From: Entomortierella parvispora
Lineage: Eukaryota > Mortierellomycota > Mortierellomycetes > Mortierellales > Mortierellaceae
Assembly: GCA_963573315.1 (NCBI GenBank)
Contig: OY752152.1
Span: 1,223,001 to 1,287,000 of the forward strand
Direction: 5' to 3'
DNA: 64,000 bases
Shown: piece after piece, positions 46,319 to 57,668 of the stretch
How the letters are laid out: the number at the start of each line of letters is the position of its first letter
Position numbering within the stretch: position 1 is the stretch's first letter
The notes under the pieces: generated by a model
Database searches by the model: none
Told to the model about the DNA's origin: nothing
Seen by the model: the letters and a program-made list of their open reading frames with translations, nothing else
Made by a program: the position numbers and the translations under genes

Positions 46319-47266
46319 ATGACTCTTCTCGCTGTTGATCTCAAGGAAGGTACCAAGACCGTCCACGCCGAGGCCGAGCGCTCCAAGTTCGTCAAGTACT
46401 TCTTCAAGGGCGAAATTACCCCTGCCACCTATGGTCGCTTCCTCATTTCCCTTTACCAAGTTTACTCGTAAGGCATCCTTATCAGATTTTTTTGGTGCCT
46501 GAAAATTAATTCATGACGACAACCTGCATGCTCCCTCTCTGTTCCTGACCCCCTTTTTGCAAAAGACGCCTGTGTTCCCAAATACTGATCTTGTCACTCT
46601 GTTTTTTTTCCTGTCGTCTTTCTCAGCGCCCTCGAGAAGGCCTTGGACGAGCACAAGGACAACGCCAATGTCCAACTCATCTACTTCCCCAAGGAGCTTG
46701 CCCGCAAGCAGTCTCTGGAGGAGGACCTCGAGTTCTTTAACGGTCCCGAGTGGCGCGACATGCTCACCCCCGTCTCCCCTGCTCAGCAGGCTTACATTGA
46801 CGCCATCGAGCGATGCTCCAAGACCAAGCCCGAGCTCTTGATTGCTCACTCCTATGTTCGTTACCTCGGAGATCTTTCCGGAGGACAGATCTTGGCCAAG
46901 AAGCTCCAGAAGTACAACGACTTGCCTGAAGGAAAGGGTGTTGCCTTTTACAGCTTTGATCAGATCGAGAATGCCACCGCCTTCAAGGATATGTACCGTA
47001 TCCGTTTGAACCAGGTCGAGGTCGATGAGGAAACCCACAAGGCTATTGTCGAGGAGTCTTGCCAGGCCTTTATCCGCAACATTGACATCTTCCAGGAGTT
47101 TGATCATGAGCTCGAGGGTCTGCCCTTGACCAAGAAGGAGCAGGAGGCCTTGGCTGCCGTCCCCATCGAGGCTGCCACCAACCAGTCTGCCGGTTTCTTG
47201 GCTTCGTTGGCTCCTTCCAACTTGATCAACTCTTTGGCCTCGGCCGTCGGCTTGAAGTCGAACTAA
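46319..47266 (+). CDS. HMX1: Heme oxygenase (biliverdin-producing)
   Basis: Two exons (46319-46467 and 46627-47266) encode 262 aa. The proximal heme ligand is His16 in LKEGTKTVHAEAERSKFVKY. The distal helix is clear in AHSYVRYLGDLSGGQILAKK (~127-146) with its flexible Gly pair. YQVYSALEKALDEH and EFDHELEGLPLTKKE complete the helical fold. The enzyme opens heme to biliverdin, CO and iron, and supports iron recycling. The C-terminus (LINSLASAVGLKSN) has no strong membrane anchor, unlike animal HO-1, so it may be soluble. A 254-codon frame on the opposite strand of exon 2 mirrors this codon usage and is not a gene. Confidence 0.95.
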
Positions 47267-47426
47267 AGAAAACAAAGATCAAAGTCTCGGCCTGCATATT
47301 CCCCACAAACCCTTCCCTTTTCGCACTGTAATATATCCCTGTTAATAAAACTATGAAAGAAAACACAACACATTTTACAAGCCATGGATTGTTGCAGTGT
47401 TTTTATTCTTTATTTTTGTTTTGGGA

Positions 47427-48533
47427 TCAATCCTTCTTTCCATGACGAGAACGACGGAATTCCTGCCACATTTCCCATTCGTACTTGGCGACATCGTTGA
47501 TCGCCTCTGTATCCCGAATATGGAGACGACGGACTAGAGGTAACTCCAGCAACCATTCAAACAATCCTGTGGATCGGAGGACGCTATGGATAAACCAATA
47601 GTAGATCAGAGCAAACACCACCCCGCAGACAGCGCCTACGCTGACCTGCTGCCAGGTATGATAGTAAAGGTGAACTCTACAAGTTGAGAGAAAGGGTAGG
47701 CAGAGACGGAGAAAAAAGAGCGATTTGTAAGAGATTGTCCTGCCACGATTTTCAAAAAAGCAAATTATACAGCCCACTTTTCTTTGACTTTTTACCTGGA
47801 ATAAATAACAAGTCCCGCCCAGAAAACAGAACCGAGTGCAAAAATGTGTGGCAAGATGGATCCAGGCGTAAGTTCCCTATGATGTCGTGGTGACGAAGAG
47901 GTGAGTCAAGAGATCCATGAAAACCAAAGCGGACAAGTCTTCTCGCTTTCGATATGATTTTTTCTCCCATACCTCCGGTACATCAGAATGACGACATAGG
48001 TCGCAAAGTAGGCCATGAATTGAGCATGGCTCGAAGGCATCCCGTATCCGTCGCCGAGAAATCCTGTGAAACAAAATCACTCCAACCGTTAGAATCGCCA
48101 AACAGTCTTCTAGTTCTCTCATTGTTTGCAAGCAAAAAAGTCGACTGGGTTGTTCACCTGTGGGTCGAGACTGTCTGACTAGTCTCTTCAAGACCAGGTT
48201 GAGGAGTTCGTTAATGAGTTGACCGGCAAACATGAGCGCGACCTTGATATCGCGTCCGTTGAGAATCACGCCTGCGTATGCACAGATAATCCAGAGAGGA
48301 GAGAGAGTAGTATAGGCCATGATCTTTGAAAACAATCCGTCGTCTGTGTACTGGACATGAGAAAAGGTAAGTGAGGTCAGGCTGTCGAGTGTTGGCAGAC
48401 CGGATGAAGCAGACCGGATGTCGTCCATGATGGCCTCCTGTCCTCCTGCTCCAGGAATGCGATCCAATGCAGCCTTGGCCGCATCCAGAGCCTTGCGGAG
48501 TCTGAGGGTGGATGAAGATGCTGAGTCAGACAT
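47427..48533 (-). CDS. CAX4: Dolichyldiphosphatase (CAX4/DOLPP1), PAP2 family
   Basis: Four exons (48158-48533, 47973-48063, 47796-47876, 47427-47676) encode 265 aa. The three PAP2 phosphatase signatures are present: K116-x6-RP in LKRLVRQSRP, GYGMPSSHAQF (PSxH), and SR-x5-H in SRVHLYYHTW, the last formed across the exon 3/4 junction. QLINELLNLVLKRL and HIRDTEAINDV match DOLPP1/Cax4 rather than lipid phosphate phosphatases. The protein spans the ER membrane about four times and recycles dolichyl diphosphate released during N-glycosylation. The N-terminal ~55 residues are an extension rich in Ala and Ser compared with yeast. Confidence 0.92.
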
Positions 48534-49017
48534 GGCGTCGCTGATGTCTGTCGGTGGATGACTCGGGGTCGAGATTTAGTATGTCCTGCAAGGGGATCGT
48601 GATGAGGCAGCGAGGCGAAGCGAGCGAGGGAAAAGAGAAAATAAAAAAGGGATAATTGGATCACCTCTTTGGCACGAGGGAACGATCCCCTTCCCCTCAT
48701 TCTCACCCTGTGGCTGAAGCGCACAATCTCCCAGACGACCCCTTCGTGCATCGCCGTTGCCCTTGCTTTTCCCTTCTTTTCTCTGCTTTGACATTCATCC
48801 ATCCATTCATAGACAAGGCTCACGAGGACCACAGAGGACACCGTATTGCCGAAACTGCTGACAACACCGCCAAAGAGGACTCCGCACTGAAGAGAAAAGG
48901 GCATCCACTGAAATCCAAAAGCAGGACCAACCCATTACGCGACATCGACGACCAATCCATCTCAAAGCAGCAACCCATTACGCGACATTGACGACCAATC
49001 CATCTCAAAGCAGCAGC
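48534..49017. other. Divergent promoter region with tandem duplication
   Basis: 484 bases shared by the dolichyldiphosphatase gene (minus) and the GOLGA7/ERF4-like gene (plus). A 43-bp perfect-but-one tandem duplication fills its right end. Confidence 0.5.
48928..49013 (+). repeat. 43-bp tandem duplication just upstream of a start codon
   Basis: Units at 48928-48970 and 48971-49013 are identical except for one base (gacatcg against gacattg). The second unit ends four bases before the ATG at 49018. Confidence 0.95.
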
Positions 49018-49940
49018 ATGTCAGCAACCTATATTCCGAGGTGGGCTCCACCGTCAGAACCTCCACCAGACGATGCTGTCGCCATTCCGATTGCCTTGCC
49101 TTCACTCTCCTCAACTACCAGTACCGTTGTAACCAGCGGGAACCAGAGCTATAACAACAATTCTGACGTAAAATACAGTCTGGGAGGAATAGATACCGAC
49201 TTTGGCTCTGGACCAAATTCACATCCAAATCCCCGCTCGCCTCCATCCTCACCGGGAACTGCACCCAAGTATCCAATGTATTCATATACAAGCTCAGGAC
49301 CCAATCGAGTTCCAGGCTCGATAGCGTCGCCACCAAATGGAGCAAGGCAAGGTCAAAATGATGGAAACAGAGGATCGTTGTCCTTAGAAGCTCCTACAGG
49401 AACACCTCTGTGTATCATTCGTGTCAGCCGAGACCACAACGACGCTGATGAAGCTACACGGTTTGAATGTGAGCAATTTCCAGAAGAGTTCCTTGGAAGG
49501 GTAAGATTACATTATCAAATAGTAGACACTGTGCATTTACGAATATGTGAGGCTAATATCACGGAGACTTTTGACTCTATAGATGACCCGTGCTCAATTT
49601 AAGAGTTCTGTCGAGGGAATCAACGCGTGCATGGAGGATGCTGAGCGGCCGCTGTTGAACTGTTTGGATACGCTCCTGGATTGTCTGACTGCTTACACAG
49701 CCAAGCATTGCTGTGGGACACATTACCAACGAGCCATTCGAAGGATGGAGGCGTACATCGACCAAGAGAACCGTAGACTATATCATCCAGCACGGATGCA
49801 TCTCCGAGACCCTCAGAAAGTTGGAATGATCTATGTAAGGCCCCTACAGTGGATCAGGGGGAAACCCTGTGTATTTAATCCTCTTTATTCTAACCTAATC
49901 ACGACTTTTCTTGATACAGCTCGAATTTGAACTTCACTAA
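49018..49940 (+). CDS. GOLGA7/ERF4-family palmitoyltransferase cofactor
   Basis: Three exons (49018-49500, 49583-49834, 49920-49940) encode 251 aa. The first ~125 residues are Ser/Pro-rich and disordered. The ERF4/GOLGA7 domain follows: CIIRVSRDHNDADEATRFEC, QFPEEFLGRMTRAQFKSSVE, GINACMEDAERPLLNCLDTL, LDCLTAYTAKHCCGTHYQRA and YIDQENRRLYHPARMHLRDP. This family is the accessory subunit of the DHHC9/Erf2 Ras palmitoyltransferase at the ER and Golgi. The last exon is 21 nt and codes LEFELH. Its TAA stop overlaps the stop of the convergent cofactor C gene. Confidence 0.9.
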
Positions 49941-51298
49941 ATCAGGAGCGTTCCCGACGATGCGTTCGCCCTTTCATAGCTATCAGTTGAGGACCCTGAT
50001 AAACCATTTATACCCTCCATTGGTCCTTGATCATTAAATTCGCGAGTAGCCGGCAAAACAACAGCCCCTGAAGAAATGGAGTTCTCTTTCCCATTAAAGA
50101 GCAGCTGGAGCTGCTCTTCGTTGGATATCTCCTCTTGTGGGTACGGGTGAATTCCCACACTAGAACTATCATCGTTGATAACGGGATCCTCTGTAGTCCT
50201 GATATAAAGGTCCATGGCCGTCGAATTGTGCACTTGCAGCTATATGATCGTGTTGTATGATTCGTTTTTATTGCGGATATTGAAAAGAAGGTGGAATGCA
50301 GAGGGCAAATTAATGATCCAGCATCGATATGTCACTCCAACTTCATCTTTCAAGAAAAAAAGTCAACAGCGCCTTGGGCGTTTTCGGGACTCATTTACCT
50401 GGTGGCAAGCACCAATTAGTGTTGATCCGACACAGTCATGAAGTAGGATATTGCCAGCGATGGTTGGCATCACGACCAGACATCGCTTAAGGCTCTTGAC
50501 GTAAACATTGCCCAACGAGATTGACCTTGGGATCAGGTTGACGGTGCATTCTGTCAGCTGTGTAAGATGAACGTCTCTGACTGGTTGTTGAGGTGAGGAA
50601 GATGGAGAGATATCCATAGGTGATGGAGCAAGATAAGAATCGATGGACAGGTGTACGCCTGTTTTGTTGTTGAGGACCAAGGGCAAGCTGGGGTCATCTA
50701 CCACCATGGCGCTCTCTGCCGCGGCGACCTCTAGGAGGGAAGGTGAGGCGGGATCAAAGGAAGGCGTGGAGGATGACGTGTTGCTGGAGAGCATGGCACG
50801 CGACTTGAACCTGAACTTTGGTTTTGGGACAAGTTGTGCTCGAAGGAGGTTCAGCTGTTCTGCCAAACCTTTTACCTCCTGGAAAAATAGAGAAAAGATA
50901 TCGATAAGCTTGGCTGTTCAGACGTCAGCATGCGATAAGATTCATTAGTAGTGTTAATGTGCTCTACCCAGGTGCAAACGCGAATAACCGATGATGGTTG
51001 GACTGGGATCTGTTCTTTGACGCGGTTTTGCAGACTGCAGATACGTTGGTTTAATTCATTGACTTTGTCGAGAATTTGATCTTTTGGCACTCTGGAAAGG
51101 CCTTCCAGGCAGCGTTCGATGTCTATACTTAACACCGATTAGTATGTCAAACAGGTTTGAAGAAGCTGGTCAAGTTTTTTCTCCGGACAAACAAATAGCA
51201 GCTCTTTTGAGATCACGGGTCAGAAAGGGATCAGCGGTTATACCTCTCCGTTCAGGCGCAATGGATGACTGCAAGTCGATCTCTGAGTTGAGTTTCAT
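49937..51298 (-). CDS. TBCC: Tubulin-specific chaperone C (TBCC)
   Basis: Four exons (51244-51298, 50968-51122, 50399-50878, 49937-50239) encode 330 aa. The N-terminal helical region (RDIERCLEGLSRVPKDQILD, then LNQRICSLQNRVKEQ) leads to the conserved PKPKFRFKSR. The C-CAP/TBCC beta-helix follows: LTQLTECTVNLIPRSISLGN, VYVKSLKRCLVVMPTIAGNI, LLHDCVGSTLIGACHQLQVH, then NSTAMDLYIRTTEDPVI and SVGIHPY. In the family, an arginine in the QLRxH segment stimulates GTP hydrolysis by tubulin. Here that segment reads QLQVH, so the catalytic arginine appears to be glutamine. The exon junction falls at this point, so other joins should be tested. The last ~80 residues are a divergent tail. Confidence 0.85.
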
Positions 51299-52583
51299 GG
51301 CAGTTGAGGTAAGAGATTGAAAGTAAAAGGCAGAGGGCAGAGTCGTCAAAGGGCTTGAGAAGTTTTATTACAGCCAGAAAAAAAAAAGCGCGGTCTCTTT
51401 CATCGGAGAAAGATTGAGTTTGGATTGGTGGCGCACCGCAGTGTGAACGACCGGAGATGGTGCTGTCAAGGACGAGGACACCCTTGTGCACCACCCCTCC
51501 GTCTGCTCCAACGTCGGTGCCTGCGGAGATGCTGAACTTTGGTATCGATCGCTGTGGACATTAATAGAGCGGATAGATGCAATTGATCGCCCTCAAAGTT
51601 TCTATGTTTTCCTTCTTGCAGTCCCTTCGGTCGCTCAGTTCACGCGGCCGTTACGGAGAAGACAAAAGTTGCTATCAGCGACACAGCGATACCACGAGAG
51701 GCATGTCCCAATGACGACCGGCTCTCACCACCATTTGACTCGATCTTTCCGCAGATGCTGTCTGGTCCGCGCGACACGTCAAAAGGGTCAGTGACCATGC
51801 TGAAGGGCGTCTCTTATCGGCCTTTACCTTATCAAGAGAACAAAAGCCCCCCTTTTTGGTCTTTCCTTTTCCTTTTGGGACCTTGGACCAAACAGGGTCG
51901 TCTTTGTTCCGTCTTGTAGGTATCTCCACATTGCATGTTGATCGGGAACTGCACTTTTGAAAACCCCTTTGTCAACGACCCATCTATTCTAGGATCCGGG
52001 GCCCTCAGAACAACATTCTGGTCGTACCACTGCAGAGTACATACACAACAAGTTAACAACGACTCCGACAGGAGAACATGCGGCAGCTGTGGGCCGGCCA
52101 AGCAGGCACAACAACAGGCCGTCTCTCGTCTCTCCACGTTTGTTCCCACCACGACGGCACGCCAATTTGGCTCCGATCGAAGAAAAAAAGGTAAAAAAAA
52201 AAGGCATGAGTGACTGCTTCGCCCTACGTACGGCAGCAGCAGACAGGTTTTGGGAGCACAGAACGAACGAGTGGGGGAGAAAGGGGGCACAAAAGTCCTC
52301 TCGAAGGATGTGTGCCCCCGATGCCGTGTCGGTCTTTCTTTCTTCTTTCTTCTATCCTTGCCATCATCTGCATCTGCATCTGCATCTGTCCCACTGCATC
52401 ATCTTCATCTTCATCTTCATCATCATCGCCCTGACCACCATGTATGTAGCCCCTTCTTGCAAGATGACACCCGATCAGGATTGTAAAAAGAAGTGTGAAA
52501 CTTACCTCGAACCATGCTTCTTTTTTTTTACCTTGTCTTCTTTAGCAAGTCAAAACATCACATCCCAATCCCCGTTTCAAATC
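51299..52583. other. Divergent promoter region
   Basis: Shared by TBCC (minus) and RER1 (plus). It holds catctg repeats (52366-52389) and a tcatct/tcatca run near 52400. No gene is seen. Confidence 0.45.
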
Positions 52584-54179
52584 ATGAACAGCGAACCGCC
52601 AGAGGACACCAACGCCTTCTGGGCCCAAAAGTCTGCCCTTGAGCAGGTAAAGCGAACAACCGAATGATTGCCATGAATTGTCTTTCTTTCTTTACCTCGC
52701 ATTCTTGTGCATGTTGGGGACAATGGACGAACCCCATCAAAAAAACCCGAATCGGGAACACAAGAAAGGGAACACCGAATTAGCATCTTTCTGCAATTCA
52801 AGACGTCAGGACAGTTACCATCGATACTCTGAGGGCAGGTGGAGGAACAGGAAAAGTGCATTGCCAGGCAGATCAGCACGCATTCACGCACGCCAGTGAC
52901 GGTGGAGACAGACCTTGGCTTTCTTTTGTCTCTCCACAGCATGTTTGGTTTGCAAAAATAATCACTGGGCCGTTGCAACGATGCTTTCCTCGCTTTGGCT
53001 CTCGATGCATAAACGCTGTGTGTGTGGGCGACAAACATGAAGCTTCGCTGCCAAAGAGAGAGGGAGCAAAGTCGTTACTGTCGTGTCTGGTGAACTACAA
53101 TAGAGTTGCTGACCGTTCCTTTGCTTTGTTCTTTCTTTCCCCTATCAGCGCTATCAAGTCATCTTGGACAGGGTGACCCCACTATCAACAGAACGATGGG
53201 CATTTACGGGTGCGGCACTCTTTTTTTACTTTGTCCGAGTGTATTTTGCTCAAGGCTGGTACATTGTCACTTATGCACTCGGCATCTACCTCCTGAATCT
53301 CTTCCTGGCCTTTTTGCAGCCAAAGTTCGACCCCTCTCTTGAGGCTGCTGATACTGCGGAAGAAGGCGGACCCATGTTGCCCATGCGATCAGATGAGGAG
53401 TTCAAACCGTTTGTCAGGAGGCTACCAGAGTTCAAGGCCTGGTAAGATCATTGCTCTCTCTAAGCAATCAAGCCCAAGCTCATGAAATACAGGAGCAGGA
53501 TTGAGGAACAGGACAAAACCCTCTGGGATTAGCCGCAGCTTCTTGGGTTGGACATATCTCTGGATCAGAAAATGTTCAGGAGGCTTTTGGACGGATCAAG
53601 GCTGTGTGTAAACGCAACCAGAGTTGATCCAGAATTAGCAGATGGAACCCTGGCGAGGCGTCCACTATCCATCGTGGGGGGGCGATAGGTGGAGAAAGAG
53701 GGCCTTTACCTTGTAAAGATCCTCTGATTGATCCATCTTTGTGCGATTGCATATCTTTCGACCTGGGCTCCCATTGTTCTCGCTCGATGCATTTTTCTTT
53801 TTCCACCACAACACACAACTGATGGACGCACAACTGATGGACACGCAACCAAATTAATGTGGAGCACAGGAGTGACAACGGCGTGGATATTCCAAAAAGA
53901 GACGATGCAGATCTGATGATATCTGAAAAAGAAGATTAACAAGTGAATTTCACCTGCAATTTGTTCTACAGGCACTCTGCCACAAAGGCAATATTGGTTG
54001 CGTTCTTTTGCACGTTGTTCCGAGTGTTTGACATCCCTGTGTTCTGGCCCATCCTCTTGGTTTACTTCTGCATTCTGTTCACGATCACGATGAAGCGACA
54101 GATCCGCCACATGATCAAGTATCGGTACATCCCCTTCAACATTGGCAAGAAGAGCTACAGCAAGAGTGGCTACAAATAG
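52584..54179 (+). CDS. RER1: RER1 ER-retention receptor
   Basis: Three exons (52584-52646, 53149-53441, 53972-54179) encode 187 aa. The RER1 pattern is clear: [100 protein letters not shown] and [20 protein letters not shown]. Four hydrophobic segments fit the known topology. The protein cycles between the cis-Golgi and the ER and returns escaped membrane proteins. Introns are 502 and 530 nt, long for this window. Length is close to the yeast protein. Confidence 0.96.
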
Positions 54180-55211
54180 AGCGTGCTCCGTCCGATCCCG
54201 GTCGATTCTCTCTTTCTCTCTATCCCATCGTTGCGACCTCTTTGTTTTTGTCGTGGAGAAAAGCCCGGGATCTGGCCTCATCAAATGTAAAAAGAAAAAA
54301 GGACCCCTACTGACGGTGGATGGAGGGAACATCCATCGACAGCTCTATAAAGTACACAATAATATTGTAGAACACTCTTACGTTTCAAATATAACGTCTT
54401 TGCCAACAGCATACAATACCCTCGCAGACGCGTCTACATCATCAACACGCGTGAGACATATAACACACATCCTAGAGAATAGAGGCACAGGGCTAGTGGC
54501 CTACCTGCCACATCTGCTTCTGCTCCTGCCCCCGTGCACAGGCAGGGAACAACTTTTTTCATAAGCGAAGGATTTGTACTTCCGATCACGACTTTTGCTG
54601 AGCAATCTTTTTTCGTCTGCCTTTGATCCTCGGTAGACCGTTTCGCCCTGCTGAAGACAAAACTGCTCAGTCTGTCCTTTGTCTTTCGTCAGCTGCTTGC
54701 TTTGTTTGTTTTTAGGCATCACTTTACCAGGAATGGGCAAGCAGCCCGGCTCTATTTGTAGTTGTTGGTCCTGCTCCCTTACCTTTATCCGGTCGCGTCT
54801 ACGCCCGTCATCTCGCAGACATTTGTCCTTCGTTCCATTGTTTTCAACCCTGTTGGCCCGTAGCTTAATTTCACACCTTTTTTTTTTTCCTCGGGTCCTC
54901 AAAAAGAAACAGAACGCACGTCAACGTGCAGCTGGTTCAAAGGACAACCAGAGATCCCGGTTTTCCGGCCCCTATTTACAATACATGCTCTCAATTCACA
55001 GTCCCTTTCTCGGGCGCAACCCTCGTGTCTTACCTGGGAAAAACGGTGCTTGATCTCAAAACGTCTCATACAAATACCATCCATCTTTTCCCGAGAGGGC
55101 CGTAGTCTTTTGCCGGTTCTCTTTTTCTTCTTTTTTCCTCCACCTTCTTTCTCTCCTCTCTCTCTCTCTCTCTCTCGCACACACACTTCCCTACCTTTTC
55201 TCTAAACAACA
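54180..55211. other. Intergenic and leader region
   Basis: 3' flank of RER1 and promoter of the PhoD-like gene, which starts just after a CT-rich leader (55129-55200, including a ctctct run). No gene is seen. Confidence 0.45.
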
Positions 55212-57602
55212 ATGTCCTTCAAAACAGAACACCCGAACCTATCCGCAATCGGCGACTTTGTCTCGCATCTAGGACACAAATTCACGCATCTCTTGGGTCG
55301 AGAGGTCTGCGAAAGCGAGCAAGAAGTGACTCAGGTCATTGATCGCGAAATCGTGGACCCTCTTCTCGATGGCGAGGACCTGATGGAGGACGCGGCAATT
55401 GAGGCTTCCCGACAGGAGTACGAATACATTCAACCTTCGACCCTCTTCAAATGTGGACCCGTCCTTCGATTTCAAGATATCAATGTCAAACACCGTCGCT
55501 GGATCGGTTCGGCCCTCATCGTCACGGACAAGGATGAGAAGCCTCCAAGACTCTGCCTTCGCGACCCTGTCAAGGGCCGGATCGGCTATTCGGTCCCTCG
55601 CCTATTGGAGTCCTGGGAAGGCAACCACTTTTACAGATACGAGATTCAATTGGCGATGATGACCCATCGCGAAAAGAAGATTGAGTATTGGTTCGAGGAA
55701 TCAGTGATAGGCGAGACGGGACAAAGACCTGAGGGATACCATCGTCAAAAGTGGAACTTTCATGTGCCAGCGTTGGAGGAGGGTCATAACTGGGCTTTTT
55801 ACTCTTGCAATGGCTTTACATCTGATGTGGAGGATCCCGAGACCAACTTTCATGGGGCGAATCCCTTGTGGGATGACTTGCTGATGGTGCACGATCATCG
55901 ACCCTTCCACACCATGGTCGGAGGAGGCGATCAGATTTATAATGACGATGTCCTGGCGACGCCCGAGATGGTCGAGTGGTTGGGGATGGATGGGGATGCA
56001 AGAATCGAGACAGAGTTCAACAATGAGAAGCGGTACGCGGTCGAGAAGTATTACTTTGAACACTATGTCCAGCACTTCACCACCGGCACGTACTCTAAGG
56101 CTCTGTCCCTAATTCCGTCCGTCAACACTTGGGATGACCATGATATCTTGGACGGATACGGATCGTACCCAGTCCACTACCAGCAGTGCAGAGTGATGCA
56201 AGGTAAGCTGAACAACCACACTCCTATTTTCAGTTCTTGACTCTAAATCGAAACGGTGGTAGTGTGTGGTCAAACAGTAAGAGTCTTGCTCTCCATCACT
56301 GCTGCTCTCGAGAGCCCATCCAACAGCGAGCATCATCCTTGGTCCCGCTCTGGGCTTTGCCCATTCCTCGAAAAGTCGCGTAGTTTCAATACTTTATATC
56401 CATCATCGGTCTCACTTTTTGCAATTGCTCACGCTGTTTTTTTTTTTTCTATTCTTTACGGCGGAATGAAAAAAAAGGTATCGGCGCAGCGGCTGCTCGA
56501 TTCTACCTCTTGTTCCAACAGCACGCCAACGCCAACACGGCCCCGCAAGCAGGACTCAAGACCTCAGCCTCGGGCAAGGGCTGGAATTGCATCACCCATC
56601 TCGGTCCCCGCACTCTGGTGGTTCTTCCCGATACACGGTCAGAACGTTCCAAGGAAATGATTCTGTCCAACGAGACCTTTGAATTACTGGAAGAAGAGAT
56701 CAACGCCCGACTCTTGCCAACCACCAACCATCTGGTCATTGTCCTCGGAACCCCCCTGGTTTACCCAGCTTTAACCTTGTTCGAGAATGCGTTGGAGAAG
56801 ATGGGGGATAAACTCTCTAGGGGCAGTGTTATAGGCAAGATCTTTGGCAAATGTAAAGCATTTGAGAACGTCTTGGGTCAATTCGGACCCGAATTGCTGG
56901 ATGATCTGGTTGATTCTTGGGCTTGTACGGTCCATACGGAGGAAAAGAAACGCTTGGTTGAGATGCTGCAGGCGATTGCAATTCAGCGCAAGGTGCGCGT
57001 TACCTTTGTCGGTGGAGATGTAAGTCTTGTTTTTTTACCTCTTCATTTGATGTGATGAAGATGATGGAAGTGTCTATAGACTAATCCGTTGGCAACCTCC
57101 TCTTATTAGGTGCACGTCGGTGGAGCTGGTCGTCTTTTTGGAACCGAGAGCAAAGACAGACGGACTGATCCCTTTGATATGGTTCAGGTCGTCTCATCGG
57201 CCATTGTCAAGTACGTACTCACTCGCTTCTATATTTTGTTCCTTTCTTGTTCCTTTCCTTCTTTCTTTCAGTTGTACTAAAACCACCTTTGTTTTTTTCT
57301 ATCTCACTAACAGCGGACCTCCCCCCGGAGCCGTGATCTCTATGCTCCACAGTGCTGCCAAGACCTACTCTCTGAACGAACACACCTCGGAGCAAATGAC
57401 CGAGATCTTCCATGAGGATGTCGACGGCACCAAGCTCGAGTACAAGAAATTGCTGAACCGTCGTAACTGGTGCGCCGTGCGCGAACAATTGCAGGACGAA
57501 CAACTCAAGTTCACGCTCAGAGTCGAGAACCTGAACCATGTGGGCGTCCAAAAATACCCTATCCTCGTCGACAAGCTCCATGCCGCTCCTCGTGAAGAAT
57601 AA
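55212..57602 (+). CDS. PhoD-like metallophosphatase
   Basis: Four exons (55212-56202, 56478-57019, 57110-57210, 57314-57602) encode 640 aa. An N-terminal ~170-residue part (LRFQDINVKHRRWIGSALIV, then YRYEIQLAMMTHREKKIEYW) precedes the metallophosphoesterase core. Metal-binding motifs are VGGGDQIYND (~236), NTWDDHDILDGYGSYP (~304) and FVGGDVHVGGAGR (~508), the last formed across the exon 2/3 junction. This is the fungal PhoD-like group related to alkaline phosphatase D. Unlike secreted bacterial PhoD it has no signal peptide, so a cytoplasmic role is likely. The substrate is unknown. The acceptor of intron 1 ends in a purine-rich aaaaaaag, with the pyrimidine tract about 20 bases upstream. Confidence 0.92.
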
Positions 57603-57668
57603 ATACCTTCCTATTGCAAGCGATTCACAATTGCTGATACTCTTCGGATATTTTTATTGAGTTTTTTC

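Noticed and set aside
46511-47275. 254-codon frame opposite heme oxygenase exon 2
   Set aside because: It is the mirror of a strongly codon-biased real exon, starts with a non-ATG codon and has a leucine-rich shadow composition.
52089-52667. 192-codon plus-strand frame before RER1
   Set aside because: It overlaps RER1 exon 1 in another frame and contains simple repeats; it is promoter and leader DNA.
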